Part shown: piece by piece, positions 24,795-33,884 of the stretch
How positions within the stretch are numbered: the first letter of the stretch is position 1
Layout: every line of letters starts with the position of its first letter
Assembly (NCBI RefSeq): GCF_024809975.1
Contig: NZ_JANUDY010000004.1
Coordinates: forward strand, 124,001-188,000
DNA from: Comamonas sp. BIGb0152
GTDB taxonomy: Bacteria > Pseudomonadota > Gammaproteobacteria > Burkholderiales > Burkholderiaceae_C
Direction: 5' to 3'
Length of the DNA: 64,000 bases
Notes under the pieces: model-generated
What the model saw: only the letters and a program-made list of their open reading frames with translations
What the model was told of the DNA's origin: nothing
Database searches by the model: none
Position numbers and translations under genes: made by a program

Positions 24795-27197
24795 TCAATC
24801 CGGCAGCGCATAGGCCATCAGCGAATCGCCCATCTTGGTGCCGAAAGAGCCATGCCCGCCGGCCATGATGACCACGTACTGCTTGCCGCCAATGTCGTAA
24901 GTCATAGGAGTGGCCTGGCCGCCGGCTGGCAAGCGCGCCTGCCAGAGCAGATCGCCGTTGCTGGCGTTGAAGGCGCGCAGGTAGTTGTCTTGCGTCGCAC
25001 CGATAAACATCAGATTGCCACCGGTGGAGATCAGGCCACCCAAGCCGGGCACACCCGTCTTGATGGGCGGCAGCTGCATGAGTTTGGGGAGGCTGTCGCG
25101 GATGGTGCCCACGCGCTTTCTCCACACGACTTCATGGGTAGCGAGATCCACACCCGCGACGGTCATCCATGCGGGCTCCTTGCAGGGCAGGCCCAGCGGC
25201 GACAAAAAGGCATTGAGTTCCACCCCATACGGTGTGCCGTACATGGGCTGCACGCCTTGCTCGGTACCTGCGCCTTTCTCCGTGCGCGGGCGGTTCGGGT
25301 CCGCAGGGATCAAGCGCGAGACAAAGGGCAGACCCAAGGGATTCATGAATGCAATCTGGCGGTCGCTGTCCACGGACATGCCGCCCCATTCAAATACCCC
25401 GAGGTTGCCCGGAAAGACCAAGGTGCCATTCTCCGACGGCGGCGTGTAGATGCCTTCGTAGTTGAGACGGTGGAAGATCACGCGACACATCAGCTGGTCG
25501 AACATGGTGGCGCCCCACATGTTCTTGTCCGTCAAATTCTCGTGCGGGCCCATGTTCAAGGGCGAGAAGGGCTGCGTCGGCGCGTAGTGCTCGCCCTTGG
25601 TTTGCGGGCCGCGCTTCACGCTCTGCGGCACCGGTTTTTCGGTCACCGGCAAGATGGCTTCGCCACTGCGCCGATCAAGAACGAACAGCTGCCCGGTCTT
25701 GGTCAACACATAAATAGCGGGCACCGTCGTGCCATCCGGGCGCTTGAGGTCCACCAGCGAGGGCTGCGCCGGCACATCCATGTCCCAGAGGTCATGGTGG
25801 GTCGTCTGGAAGTTCCAGACCAGCTTGCCGGTGCTGGCATCCAAGGCCAGCATCGAGTTGGCATAGCGCTCTTTCAGCGCGGTCCGGTCGCCGCCCCAGA
25901 TATCGGGCGTGCCCACGCCGGTCGGCACGTAGACGATATCGGTCTGGGCGTCATAGGCCAGCGGCGCCCAGGCATTGGGGGAGTTGTGCACGAACTCGCC
26001 CTTGTCGCCTGGCATCTGGTTCGGGTCCTCGGCGCCGGTATCGAACACCCAGCGCAGCGCGCCCGTGTTGACGTCATAGCCCCGGATCACGCCCGAGGGC
26101 TCCGAGTTGGAAAGGTTGTCGGTGATCGAGCCGCCAATCACGATGGTCGAGCCGGTCACCACCGGGGGTGACGTCGGGTTGTAGCCGCCACGGTAGGGAA
26201 ACGGCATATTGGCCTGCAGATCGACTTGGCCATTGTTGCCAAAATCGCTGCAAGGCTTGCCGGTGTCCGGGTTCACTGCAAAAAGGCGCCCATCGTTCAC
26301 CGGCAGGATCACCTTGCGGGGACACTCGGCAGAGGCCTGGGTCAGGTTCTTTTGCACGCTGGCGCTGTTGGCCTCCGCGTTGGCGCTGTCGTAGTAAGAC
26401 ACGCCTCGGCAGGTCAGATGCTGGAAGGTGCGGTCGGCTTTCAGCTGCGGATCAAAACGCCACAGGCGCTTGCCGGTTGCGGGGTCCAGCGCATCGAGGA
26501 ACTGGTGCGTGGTGCAGATAAACATGCGGTTGCCCACCTTGATAGGGGTCAGCTCCGCCGTGGTTTCGCCCGAGTCGTCGTCGCCCTTGAAGTCGCCCGT
26601 CTGGTACTTCCAGGCCAGCTGGAGCTTGTTCACATTGCTGTCGTTGATCTGCGCCAGCGGCGAGAACCGCACACCGGCCTGGGTGCGCCCATAAGCCGGC
26701 CAGTCGCCCTCTGCCACGCCCGCCACTGGCGTGCGCTGTGAAGACGGCGCGCGCGCAAGCGTGCCATTGACTTCTTGCGGATCGTTGAACCAGCTGAGAC
26801 CCAGCACAGCGAGCACCGCTACCAGACCGAGAGACAGCAGCGATTTCGCCGCCGTGCTTTGGCTCAGCCGCCGGCTCGCCCAAGGCAACACCAGCCACAG
26901 CCCCAGCACAAACCAGATATCCAGTCGCGGCGTAAGCGCCCAGAAATCCGTCCCCGACTCCCAGATGCCCCATGCGATCGTGGCCAACAGCAGCACCGCA
27001 TACAGCCACAGGCTTGCCACGCGGTCACGCGCATACAGCCAGGTGATGATGGCCAGCACCAGACCGGCGACCAGGTAGTAGGCCGAGCCACCCAGCGTGA
27101 TTAGCCATCCCCCACCCCCCACTAAAAACAAGGTCACCAGGACCAGGATCGCTACCGTTATGTTTCTAGCGATGGGTTTGCCATGCGATTGCGTCAT
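24795..27197 (-). CDS. gcd: Membrane-bound PQQ-dependent glucose dehydrogenase
   Basis: This roughly 800-residue quinoprotein oxidises D-glucose to gluconolactone in the periplasm and passes electrons to ubiquinone. About five membrane helices fill the first 150 residues, then a PQQ-binding eight-bladed propeller domain follows with DWPAYGRTQAGVRFSPL, CRGVSYYD, MWGATMFDQLMCRV and GGHGSFGTKMGD, all matching E. coli Gcd closely. The ATG at 27197 gives the family length; an upstream ATG at 27251 would add 18 residues. No PQQ biosynthesis genes (pqqA-E) are in the window, but a PqqU-like receptor is encoded at 56.5 kb. Confidence 0.95.
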   Translation of the reverse strand: MTQSHGKPIARNITVAILVLVTLFLVGGGGWLITLGGSAYYLVAGLVLAIITWLYARDRVASLWLYAVLLLATIAWGIWESGTDFWALTPRLDIWFVLGLWLVLPWASRRLSQSTAAKSLLSLGLVAVLAVLGLSWFNDPQEVNGTLARAPSSQRTPVAGVAEGDWPAYGRTQAGVRFSPLAQINDSNVNKLQLAWKYQTGDFKGDDDSGETTAELTPIKVGNRMFICTTHQFLDALDPATGKRLWRFDPQLKADRTFQHLTCRGVSYYDSANAEANSASVQKNLTQASAECPRKVILPVNDGRLFAVNPDTGKPCSDFGNNGQVDLQANMPFPYRGGYNPTSPPVVTGSTIVIGGSITDNLSNSEPSGVIRGYDVNTGALRWVFDTGAEDPNQMPGDKGEFVHNSPNAWAPLAYDAQTDIVYVPTGVGTPDIWGGDRTALKERYANSMLALDASTGKLVWNFQTTHHDLWDMDVPAQPSLVDLKRPDGTTVPAIYVLTKTGQLFVLDRRSGEAILPVTEKPVPQSVKRGPQTKGEHYAPTQPFSPLNMGPHENLTDKNMWGATMFDQLMCRVIFHRLNYEGIYTPPSENGTLVFPGNLGVFEWGGMSVDSDRQIAFMNPLGLPFVSRLIPADPNRPRTEKGAGTEQGVQPMYGTPYGVELNAFLSPLGLPCKEPAWMTVAGVDLATHEVVWRKRVGTIRDSLPKLMQLPPIKTGVPGLGGLISTGGNLMFIGATQDNYLRAFNASNGDLLWQARLPAGGQATPMTYDIGGKQYVVIMAGGHGSFGTKMGDSLMAYALPD

Positions 27198-27415
27198 TGC
27201 TTCCACTTTCAGGCCATTGGGCCCAAGGTTGAACGGAAGACTTCTACCCATTGGAGCAGTCGCTAAGCCTACGAGTCTCTGGGCCGCTGAATTGGATGAG
27301 TCGGCAACTATTGCAGCACCAGGCCATGGCGTTGTCTGTCAGCCAAATGCTGTCTTTTCCGGTCTGGGCGCGGGAAGTATGGCGGTCCCAGCGGGAGGTC
27401 TGGCGATCGCAAGAC

Positions 27416-27440
27416 AAAAAATGCGCTGTCTATTCAGCGC
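27416..27440 (-). terminator. Terminator overlapping the stop codon of the small membrane protein
   Basis: On the minus strand, GCGCTG-AATAGA-CAGCGC is followed by ATTTTTT. The TGA stop of the preceding gene (27434-27436) lies inside the hairpin. Confidence 0.82.
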
Positions 27441-27925
27441 TTGCGTTGCGACCGCATCCACCACATTTGCCATCCCGCTCCCACCATAAAAATGGCCAGC
27501 CACGCGAGCACCGTGCCGCGAACCAAAGGTGATTCAGGGCCGGTGGCCAAGGGATGGGCGACGGGCAGACGCGTCAAGGTTTCGCCGATGGCAGGGACCA
27601 ACAGCAGAAAGAAGCTGAACGAAAAGCCGAACTGCGAAAGGTAGGGAACCAGGCGTGGGAGTAGCGGCAGCTGCCGAATGAGCAATGCCCCACCCATCAC
27701 CAAAAGCGCCAGAATGCCCAAGGCATGGCCGGCATTGAAACCCCCTGTGCTGGACAAGCCGAACGAGGTGAGCACGGTGAGAAGCATGCTGACCAGGTAC
27801 AACTGACCCGACCGCTTGGCCGGGTCAATGGCGCGGTAGCGGATGAAGCTGTACAAGCCCGCCGCGAGCGGCACCAGACTGATAACGGTATGGAATGCGC
27901 CAAGCGTGGAAATGGGATGTGGCAT
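27434..27925 (-). CDS. Small integral membrane protein of unknown function
   Basis: This 163-residue protein has about four or five hydrophobic helices: HTVISLVPLAAGLYSFI, LYLVSMLLTVLTSFGLS, ALGILALLVMGGALLI, FGFSFSFFLLLVPAIG and VLAWLAIFMVGAGW. A basic tail ends in RSQRKR. I do not recognise the family. It is paired with the TetR gene 90 bp upstream, and both carry the same 15-bp operator-like motif before their starts, so it is probably the regulator's target. Confidence 0.7.
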   Translation of the reverse strand: MPHPISTLGAFHTVISLVPLAAGLYSFIRYRAIDPAKRSGQLYLVSMLLTVLTSFGLSSTGGFNAGHALGILALLVMGGALLIRQLPLLPRLVPYLSQFGFSFSFFLLLVPAIGETLTRLPVAHPLATGPESPLVRGTVLAWLAIFMVGAGWQMWWMRSQRKR

Positions 27926-27950
27926 AGGGTGGTATTTCTAAAAACAACCG

Positions 27951-27965
27951 ACTAGTTGATTGGTT
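27951..27965. promoter_or_regulatory. Putative TetR operator, copy 1
   Basis: ACTAGTTGATTGGTT lies 26-40 bases upstream of the small membrane protein start. It matches the motif before the tetR gene (28639-28653) at 14 of 15 bases, and is likely a binding site of the neighbouring regulator. Confidence 0.6.
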
Positions 27966-28015
27966 ACAAGGATAAAAAATAGAGGGCCCGACAACCTGAG
28001 TGATCGGGCCATCCT

Positions 28016-28600
28016 TCAAGCTGCCAGTCGATGTATCGCCGTGCGCACGATCGTCTGAAAAGCATCGGGATCATCCAATGCGCGGGCCGTCAGCATGGCG
28101 CCGTGCACGGTGGACATCAATGCGAGCGCTTCTACCGGCGCACTCACTTCTGGCTTGAACTGCGCTTTGGCCTGGCCTTGCGAGATGACCGCTGCCAGCC
28201 ACTCGCTCAGATCCTGGAAATAGCCGCGCACTTCAGCCGCAATTTCCGGCGGGATCATCGGCGCTTCCGCGGCCAGCATCGCGCAGATGCACATCGTCGA
28301 TGAACCGTCGCGTATGCATCGCGCCCAGTAATCGACGTAAGCGTTCAATTGGGCTTGTGGGTCATCGCCCAAATGCTGCTGCATCGCTGCCAAGCCCTCC
28401 ACAGATTGCTGCCGGTGCCGTTGCACCACCGTCAACACCAAGTCCGCCTTGCTGGGGAAATGGTGGTGGATGCTGGCCTTGCCTATCCCTACCTTTTCAG
28501 AGAGATCCGCATAGCTGAAGCCGTTGTAGCCGCCAGCTGCCAGCAATTGCCGGGCGTGTTCCGCCAATTCAGTGGCGCGAGGGGAGAGTTCAACAGTCAT
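28016..28600 (-). CDS. TetR/AcrR family repressor
   Basis: This 194-residue protein has an N-terminal TetR helix-turn-helix (GYNGFSYADLSEKVGIGKAS, then IHHHFPSKADLV). A helical ligand-binding domain follows with CICAMLAAEAPMIPPEI. The Met-Cys-Ile-Cys stretch resembles TetR subfamilies in which cysteines sense electrophiles (inference). It is probably autoregulated: the motif ACTAGTTGGTTGGTT occurs just before its start and again before the downstream membrane protein. Confidence 0.88.
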   Translation of the reverse strand: MTVELSPRATELAEHARQLLAAGGYNGFSYADLSEKVGIGKASIHHHFPSKADLVLTVVQRHRQQSVEGLAAMQQHLGDDPQAQLNAYVDYWARCIRDGSSTMCICAMLAAEAPMIPPEIAAEVRGYFQDLSEWLAAVISQGQAKAQFKPEVSAPVEALALMSTVHGAMLTARALDDPDAFQTIVRTAIHRLAA

Positions 28601-28638
28601 CGGGTCAATGGGTAGCGCTTTCGGAGATGAGCCATTCT

Positions 28639-28653
28639 ACTAGTTGGTTGGTT
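28639..28653. promoter_or_regulatory. Putative TetR operator, copy 2
   Basis: ACTAGTTGGTTGGTT lies 39-53 bases upstream of the tetR start. It is the near-identical partner of the site at 27951-27965, consistent with autoregulation. Confidence 0.6.
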
Positions 28654-28709
28654 GGCGTCAAGCGCCCGGTTTTTGAGGGGCGAACCACGCTTGCCTCAGT
28701 GGGCCTGCC

Positions 28710-29585
28710 TCAGGCAGATGCGCGTAATAGCCGTTCGGACAAGGCAGAGAAGCGTACGCTTGGCAGCAGAAAGCACAGGGCCTCCGGGTCCGCATCCAGC
28801 CTCTGAAGCAAAGGACAGTCCAAGGTTTGCGTGTCCAGCAGCAAGGGCTCCACCGAGGCAACATCCACCGGCAAGTCAATCGTCGCCAATGCCGACATGC
28901 CAGGGGCGCCGTCCGCTGTCGGAACCTCCACCACAGCGGCGTGCTGAGAGGCCAGGCGAACGATCGCATCCGACCAGCCATTGAACATCTCGGACCAAGG
29001 GGGTGACAAAACGGCGTCCGCTGCCCGCAGTGCCCTGGCCGCCAATCTTGGCGCGCTTCCATTGCCGGGCGCAATGTCGACGATGGCCTCATCGGGAGTC
29101 ACGCGGAAATCGAAGCGGGCTGGCCAATGGGACGGCAAGGCATCACTGAACAGGCGCGCCCCGGCCACATGGGCCAGGCTGTCCATCACGTTGTAGACAA
29201 AGGCGACGGTGGGAATGGGCGGCGCATCAGACAGCGGCTCTGCCAGGTACAGGCGCCAGTTGCTCTGCAACGGCGAAGGCATAACGCGCCTCAAGGGACC
29301 CATCCACCGAGGACCAAAATGGCCATGCCGATAGGTCAGCACCGTCAGAGGGGTGAGCCCCTAGTAAGACCAGAGGCGCGCGCCCGCTGGGGCAAACGGA
29401 GCGGCCAGGGCTTCGTCCACCAGCCAATTCATATAGACCACATCCACCACATCGCTGTCCAAGGTCATGAAGGGCAGACGAGACATGAAGGCTCGCCGAT
29501 ACGTGGCAAAGCGACGTGAATTGAGCAGCTTGGCCAGGCCATTGCCAAACCTGCCCTGGTACGGGTGTGTGTAGAGATGATTCAT
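28710..29585 (-). pseudogene. Gene interrupted by an in-frame TAG (possibly DUF2071-like)
   Basis: Two open stretches in the same frame, 29585-29364 and 29360-28710, are separated only by a TAG at 29361-29363. Sense continues on both sides: ...APAGARLWSY, stop, GLTPLTVLTYRHGHFGP..., then MPSPLQSNWRLYLAEPL. The whole would be about 291 residues. The pattern VVYMNWLVDEALAAPFAP ... LTVLTYRH ... NWRLYL reminds me of DUF2071/YqjF-like proteins, but I am not certain. The likely reading is a recent nonsense mutation or a sequencing error. Internal initiation at 29342 could still make the C-terminal part. Neighbours are a TetR gene and an esterase, on the same strand. Confidence 0.62.
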
Positions 29586-29786
29586 GGAAGCGGTAGACAG
29601 CAGCGCTGGCTGGCACCGTTGCGCGGTAATGGCGGAAGGCCGGTTCTGGCCGAAAGCGCCATGTTAGCGCCAGCAGCCAGTCATCCTGCGGCTCCGCCAC
29701 GATGGATCATCCTTGGAACCCTCTGCAAAGCGAACTTGCAGTCGCGACACATCCGGCCACGGCTGCTATCACTTGATGGGTCCTTG

Positions 29787-30689
29787 CTAACGTTTCGGAT
29801 CCCCACGCACAAAGTCCACCACGGTCGGCAGTACCGGGGCTAGCCAGTCCAGCGGCCGAGCCAGCGCGGCAACGGTCGTCACGTGGCTGAGGTGGTCAAA
29901 GATCCGCATATCCACGTCGGTACCGGCAGCCCGCAAGCGGTTTGCCAGGCCGACGGTGTTGCGCTGCGTATCAACGACCTTGTCATTGCGTGCGGCCAGC
30001 AGCAAGCTGCGGGGGGCCTTGGCGTTGGCGTAGAAGATCGGCTGGGAATCGGCAGGGGTGTGCGGCCAACCAAAAGCCACCTGCACCTGGGGGTCCACAA
30101 TCGGCAAAAAGTCGTAGGGCCCAGCCAGCCCAATCCAGCCCGCAAGCCGATCGGGTGTCAGGCCCAAAGGCGCCAGCCAACGCGGGTCCAAAGCCAGCAT
30201 GGCGGCGTTGTAAGCCCCGGCGGAATGGCCCATCACCATCACCCGCGCCGGGTCGCCACCCAGGCTGGCTGCATGCGCCAAGGTCCACTGCAGGGCCAAT
30301 GCGCAATCGCCCAGCAAGCCGTCGTACTGCACCTGGGGGCTCAGCCGGTAGTCGGCCACCACAGCGATGATGCCGTTGGCTGCCAGCGCTTCGCCGACGA
30401 ATCGGTACTCGGCCCGCTCGCCACTCGTCCAGTTGCCGCCATAAAAAAAGAGCACCACTGGCGCATTGCCGGGCACCGTGCCTGTCGCTGGCTGGTACAC
30501 ATCCAGCAAATGCCGTGGATCGGGCCCATAGCGCACACCCGTGGGGCCGTGGTAGGTGTCATGGGCCACCAGGTGGTCGAGTACCTGGGCACCAGAACAG
30601 CCGGACAGTAGCGCTGCGATGGCGGAACCGATGCCCATGAGGCTTAGGCGGCGGTTCATGGGGGTGGAAAGTTTAGAAGAAATGGGCAT
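29787..30689 (-). CDS. Alpha/beta hydrolase lipoprotein, esterase-like
   Basis: This 300-residue protein has a lipoprotein signal ending in the lipobox LLSGC (Cys31 from the first ATG, or Cys21 from the ATG at 30659). The hydrolase domain shows an oxyanion-hole FFYGGNW, the nucleophile elbow GHSAG, and a late Asp (NDKVVD) and His (DHLSHV). This fits a carboxylesterase of the BD-FAE/Est type anchored to the envelope. The substrate is unknown. It sits next to the AT-rich island and marks the left end of core-like sequence. Confidence 0.82.
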   Translation of the reverse strand: MPISSKLSTPMNRRLSLMGIGSAIAALLSGCSGAQVLDHLVAHDTYHGPTGVRYGPDPRHLLDVYQPATGTVPGNAPVVLFFYGGNWTSGERAEYRFVGEALAANGIIAVVADYRLSPQVQYDGLLGDCALALQWTLAHAASLGGDPARVMVMGHSAGAYNAAMLALDPRWLAPLGLTPDRLAGWIGLAGPYDFLPIVDPQVQVAFGWPHTPADSQPIFYANAKAPRSLLLAARNDKVVDTQRNTVGLANRLRAAGTDVDMRIFDHLSHVTTVAALARPLDWLAPVLPTVVDFVRGDPKR

Positions 30690-31100
30690 GTAACCCTATA
30701 CGCCACTAAACGCCTTTTGGATTCATCTGCGTACTCCAACTTGGCGCGACTGCAAAAACTCATGGACCCAATAGCCGGGAATCGGCACATCCTGTTCAGC
30801 AAAAACCGGAAAGCGCGCCAAGGGTTTGTTGAAATCGGCTCTAACAACTTTGTTGGACACCGGCCGACTTCACGATGCCTTTGAATGTGCGGAACTCCCT
30901 GCCAGCGGCAACTGCTTCAGGCTGCTTGCTGTTGTTCGACGCATGAGTAGCAAACAGTGCGGCTACCCAAATGCAGTCATTTCCACCAGTGTCCGTTGAA
31001 GCGACGTTCTAAGCCTCTCAGCTGTCACCGGAAACTTACGTAGGCCGAATAACCGCTTTGGCATGGGTTGAAGTGGGGCTATCGACCCGAAGCAGACAGT
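30690..31100. other. Gene-free remnant sequence left of the cassette array
   Basis: I see no credible gene in this stretch; short frames lack start sites and homology features. The minus strand carries short segments resembling filler found near integron cassettes and in decayed intergenic DNA, for example the CCAAAGCGGTTATTCGGCC stretch. A GTTGTTAGAG on the minus strand at about 30838-30847 could be a decayed attC end. Composition is intermediate between the island and the core genome. Confidence 0.35.
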
Positions 31101-31167
31101 TGCTAACGGCGCAAATAACCGGCGCTGCGCGACAGCGAAGCGTCCGTGTCAATTTTCCTTGTTAGCT
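31101..31167 (-). repeat. attC-like recombination site 1
   Basis: This 67-bp site reads, on the minus strand, from AGCTAAC (R'') to GTTAGCA (R'). Between the ends lie L''-like ACGGACGC and L'-like GCGCCGGT (imperfectly complementary), the latter continuing into TTATTTGCGCC. The TAA stop of the preceding gene (31162-31164) lies inside R'', which is typical of integron cassettes. R' deviates from strict GTTRRRY at one base. Confidence 0.62.
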
Positions 31168-32097
31168 TTCATTCTCTGCCAAGACCCAGTCACCTTGACT
31201 AATTCTAGTCATCATAGTGAATGGGAAGTTATGGAAAAAATTTTCAATATCTTCTGATTTCACCTGATTAATGTGATGTAAATCCCCATCAGCTAACTGT
31301 AGAGCTATCATTTTCTTGGTAATTTCAGCAAATGTATCCACTTCCGAAAGCAACCACGTTTTCTGATCTCTTTCAAAAAACTCATAAGGCAGGTCATCAA
31401 GGCTTAAGTTTTTTACATCATGAATTTTATCTTTACTAAATTCTGCCAGAACAAATTCAAAAAAATCGGTGAGGTAAGAATATAAAAGATGTGTATGAAA
31501 GACAAAATAATTGTCAGCAAAGTTGATGTTATTGTTGTACTGGTTAGAGTACATATAATGAGGATTAATCAAATCATCTAAGTTAGAATTGTAGGCCTGA
31601 AAACATATTCTATTTTCCACATTTTCATCATTCACATAGAAAGGATTAACTGTGATCCCGCCGTGAACTATTCTATTCCTAATTTTATTAAGACTTTTAT
31701 ACCAATCCAACTGCAAGGCAATGAGTTTATTTGAATAAACCTCAAATTGTCTTTCCAAAAATTCGTACCTATTGCCTTCTTTCTTGCTAGGAAAAATTAG
31801 CTTGTCTGCTATTTGATACGCAATATCAAAAATTGTGCTAATTTTATAATAGCAATATTCAACGGAACTTATGCTAACAACCGAAGTTTGATCGTAATTT
31901 TTAATAAAATCACTATCTTTTTGAATTTTACTAATATAGGCAACTGTATAGAATAGTTTTTTAAAGTGCGTTTTTAAATTTTTAAAGAGAAAATGAATAC
32001 TATCATCATCCAGAATTTCTGGTTCGTACTTGTTTAAATACATAATGAGTTTATACATTGGGCTATCAACTCTTTTCGAATTTACATCGAAATACAT
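31162..32097 (-). CDS. AT-rich cassette gene: helical protein with HEPN-type motif
   Basis: This 311-residue, mostly helical, Tyr/Asn/Lys-rich protein has no signal peptide. At residues 140-145 it carries RNRIVH followed by GG. This fits the RNx3H (Rx4-6H) signature of HEPN domains, which are often RNases in toxin-antitoxin and anti-phage systems. No other domain is recognised. Base composition is far more AT-rich than the surrounding genes and the codon use is foreign. The gene occupies one attC-bounded cassette: its stop lies in the attC-like site at 31101-31167, and the preceding site ends about 20 bases before its ATG. The HEPN call rests on one motif. Confidence 0.5.
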   Translation of the reverse strand: MYFDVNSKRVDSPMYKLIMYLNKYEPEILDDDSIHFLFKNLKTHFKKLFYTVAYISKIQKDSDFIKNYDQTSVVSISSVEYCYYKISTIFDIAYQIADKLIFPSKKEGNRYEFLERQFEVYSNKLIALQLDWYKSLNKIRNRIVHGGITVNPFYVNDENVENRICFQAYNSNLDDLINPHYMYSNQYNNNINFADNYFVFHTHLLYSYLTDFFEFVLAEFSKDKIHDVKNLSLDDLPYEFFERDQKTWLLSEVDTFAEITKKMIALQLADGDLHHINQVKSEDIENFFHNFPFTMMTRISQGDWVLAENES

Positions 32098-32115
32098 CGC
32101 AGATCCTCATTTGAA

Positions 32116-32184
32116 AGCTAACGTGGAGTTCAGCGGACGGCAAAAGCACAGCTTTTGGTGGTCCGCTGGAACGATCTGTTAGCT
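32116..32184 (-). repeat. attC-like recombination site 2
   Basis: This 69-bp site on the minus strand runs from AGCTAAC (R'') to its exact complement GTTAGCT (R'). Between them L'' CAGCGGAC and L' GTCCGCTG are perfectly complementary, with an inner hairpin of AAAAGC and GCTTTT. The TAA stop of the nuclease-like gene (32179-32181) falls inside R''. This is the clearest of the attC-like sites here. Confidence 0.72.
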
Positions 32185-33603
32185 GTTGTTTGCTTGGAAG
32201 GCACCGATACCTTGTATGGCGAGCTCAAAATACTCGTTTAGCTTTTCACGTGCGGTGAACTTGTTGGAAAGCTCCGCCGGATGTATCGACATTGTGAGTT
32301 CAAATAGGTACTCGTCTTCGTCTGAGTCAAGCCTGCTTCTGTCGTTGTCTTCGGGTAGATAAATGTAGGCCCTTGTAAGCCTGAAACTGTATAAGACATG
32401 CTGGGGTATATAGGATATCAGCTGATGAAGTTTATCAACTCTTTGCACGTCAAACAAAAACCATGCAGAGAAGAAGCGATCTGTCTCTATATCAAGGGAT
32501 GATATTAGATCTGACCAACTTCTCTGTAGGTGAAATTTATCTAGATCTTCCACCCTGGCGTTGGATGCCCTCACTAGGCGCAAGAAGCCTATTTCAGAAA
32601 ACTTCGCAACAAGCCTGTCAAACAATGCGTCTTTGCTCGCGTTGAGCCTCTCTTTTAGTTCTTCATCTGATTTGTAGGCTTCTTCATGATCATCCCAATT
32701 GCTTTCACGCTCCGCGCCATACAGATAAGAATGCATGTAAGGCGTGTAGTAATCATAATGATCGGGGTCATAGTGATCACTGAATTGTAGGTAGGCGCGC
32801 AGCTTCACATCAAACGAATAGCATTGACCATCTTCCAATGCATAACCATCGCCTAGATAGTGCTTAATTTGTGCAGAGCTGTAGCGAGGCGACTCACCAT
32901 TTGGATACATGTAATCCAAATACCATGTATAGCCCCCATTCTTGTCGTCGTAATATATCGATCTAACACGAATAAAGTGCTTCTCTGGCATTGCCAATGA
33001 TTCTATTTCAGAAATTCTCTGACTAATAGAATCGAAGTGATGCTCGTGATATGAACCAATTCTGTTGGCGAGGTGAAAGTAATAACCTTTGTAATTGACA
33101 ACCCAGTGATTAGGGTTCTCGGTGGCATATACCTTCCAAGTTGCAGACTCCGCCGATATTGGGAAGAATCTCTGTGCGATACGCCACAAACTGGCACAAG
33201 AGAGCGCCTGTTCAATAAACACATAATCCCAATAGATTGCTGTTATGTCGTTTTTGGGATTTTTCGTTATTGCCTCAAGCCGATTCACCACAGCAGATGA
33301 TGGCTGCGTCGAGCAAGCAAGTATAAAACCTGCGGCATCATGCTGTGTACATGAATCTACTATGTCATCAAGATCTTCTACGCTGACGGACTTCCCGCTA
33401 TGCGCGTTATGCTTGCATTGAATAAGCCATCTTTTTTTGTCGGGTGCGAAGAAGCTTTGGCGTTCCTCCACACACACAAGATCTCTCCCTCCATCGGGGC
33501 CGACACCACTCCAGTAAACTTTGTATCCTTTTGAAAAAAGCAACTCCCTAATTAGTAGTTCGAAATCTTTTCCATCTTTATTCAACTCTTTAAAATCGAG
33601 CAT
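32179..33603 (-). CDS. AT-rich cassette gene: Mrr-like restriction endonuclease-fold protein
   Basis: This 474-residue protein has an N-terminal domain resembling Mrr-type nucleases of the PD-(D/E)xK fold: Glu15 in a helix, GPDGGRDL with Asp41, and the strand WLIQCKHN giving Gln62-x-Lys64. The C-terminal 330 residues are acidic, Tyr-rich and unrecognised. A nuclease plus unknown specificity or sensor domain suggests DNA restriction or phage defence. It sits in a cassette: its ATG lies about 18 bases after an R'-like GTTAGCTG, and its stop is inside the attC at 32116-32184. No methyltransferase is encoded nearby, so it would act on modified or foreign DNA if active. Confidence 0.68.
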   Translation of the reverse strand: MLDFKELNKDGKDFELLIRELLFSKGYKVYWSGVGPDGGRDLVCVEERQSFFAPDKKRWLIQCKHNAHSGKSVSVEDLDDIVDSCTQHDAAGFILACSTQPSSAVVNRLEAITKNPKNDITAIYWDYVFIEQALSCASLWRIAQRFFPISAESATWKVYATENPNHWVVNYKGYYFHLANRIGSYHEHHFDSISQRISEIESLAMPEKHFIRVRSIYYDDKNGGYTWYLDYMYPNGESPRYSSAQIKHYLGDGYALEDGQCYSFDVKLRAYLQFSDHYDPDHYDYYTPYMHSYLYGAERESNWDDHEEAYKSDEELKERLNASKDALFDRLVAKFSEIGFLRLVRASNARVEDLDKFHLQRSWSDLISSLDIETDRFFSAWFLFDVQRVDKLHQLISYIPQHVLYSFRLTRAYIYLPEDNDRSRLDSDEDEYLFELTMSIHPAELSNKFTAREKLNEYFELAIQGIGAFQANNS

Positions 33604-33620
33604 GGGTTTGTCCGTGGAAA

Positions 33621-33752
33621 CAGCTAACTAAATTTAGACGACAAGCAACAAAAGTTCGTCGTTTTTATAAAAATGAATGTATCTGCAATTTCGAGAGTGA
33701 GCAATTACAAATAAACCTGTTTAGGCAACCCTAAAAATTTCGAGATTGCAGC
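33621..33752 (-). repeat. attC-like direct repeat, copy A
   Basis: On the minus strand this stretch starts GCTGCAAT, passes ATTCATTTTTATAAAA, a hairpin with a CTTTTG loop and GTCGTCTAAAT, and ends GTTAGCTG just before the Mrr-like gene. It is a diverged copy of 34901-35030, with shared blocks in the same order. The two copies flank the lipoprotein gene. They look like longer attC sites of a different type from the two near 31-32 kb. The bases from 33753 to 33884 hold nothing else I can identify. Confidence 0.5.
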
Positions 33753-33884
33753 TTGTTGTGAGGGATCAAAGGCCAATATTGGAATGACTGTTACTGGCCG
33801 ATCTGCGACTATTGCAGACCGACCATGTGTTCACCCCATAGCAGTCTTCGGTTGGGCTGTTAAGTTTGGCTGCTTAGTCGGACA

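Noticed and set aside
29227..29700. Minus-strand 157-codon frame overlapping the interrupted gene
   Set aside because: It is out of frame with the two halves that continue each other across the TAG and has no family features.
30656..30847. Small minus-strand frame left of the cassette array
   Set aside because: Overlaps the start of the esterase gene and shows no domain or ribosome site.
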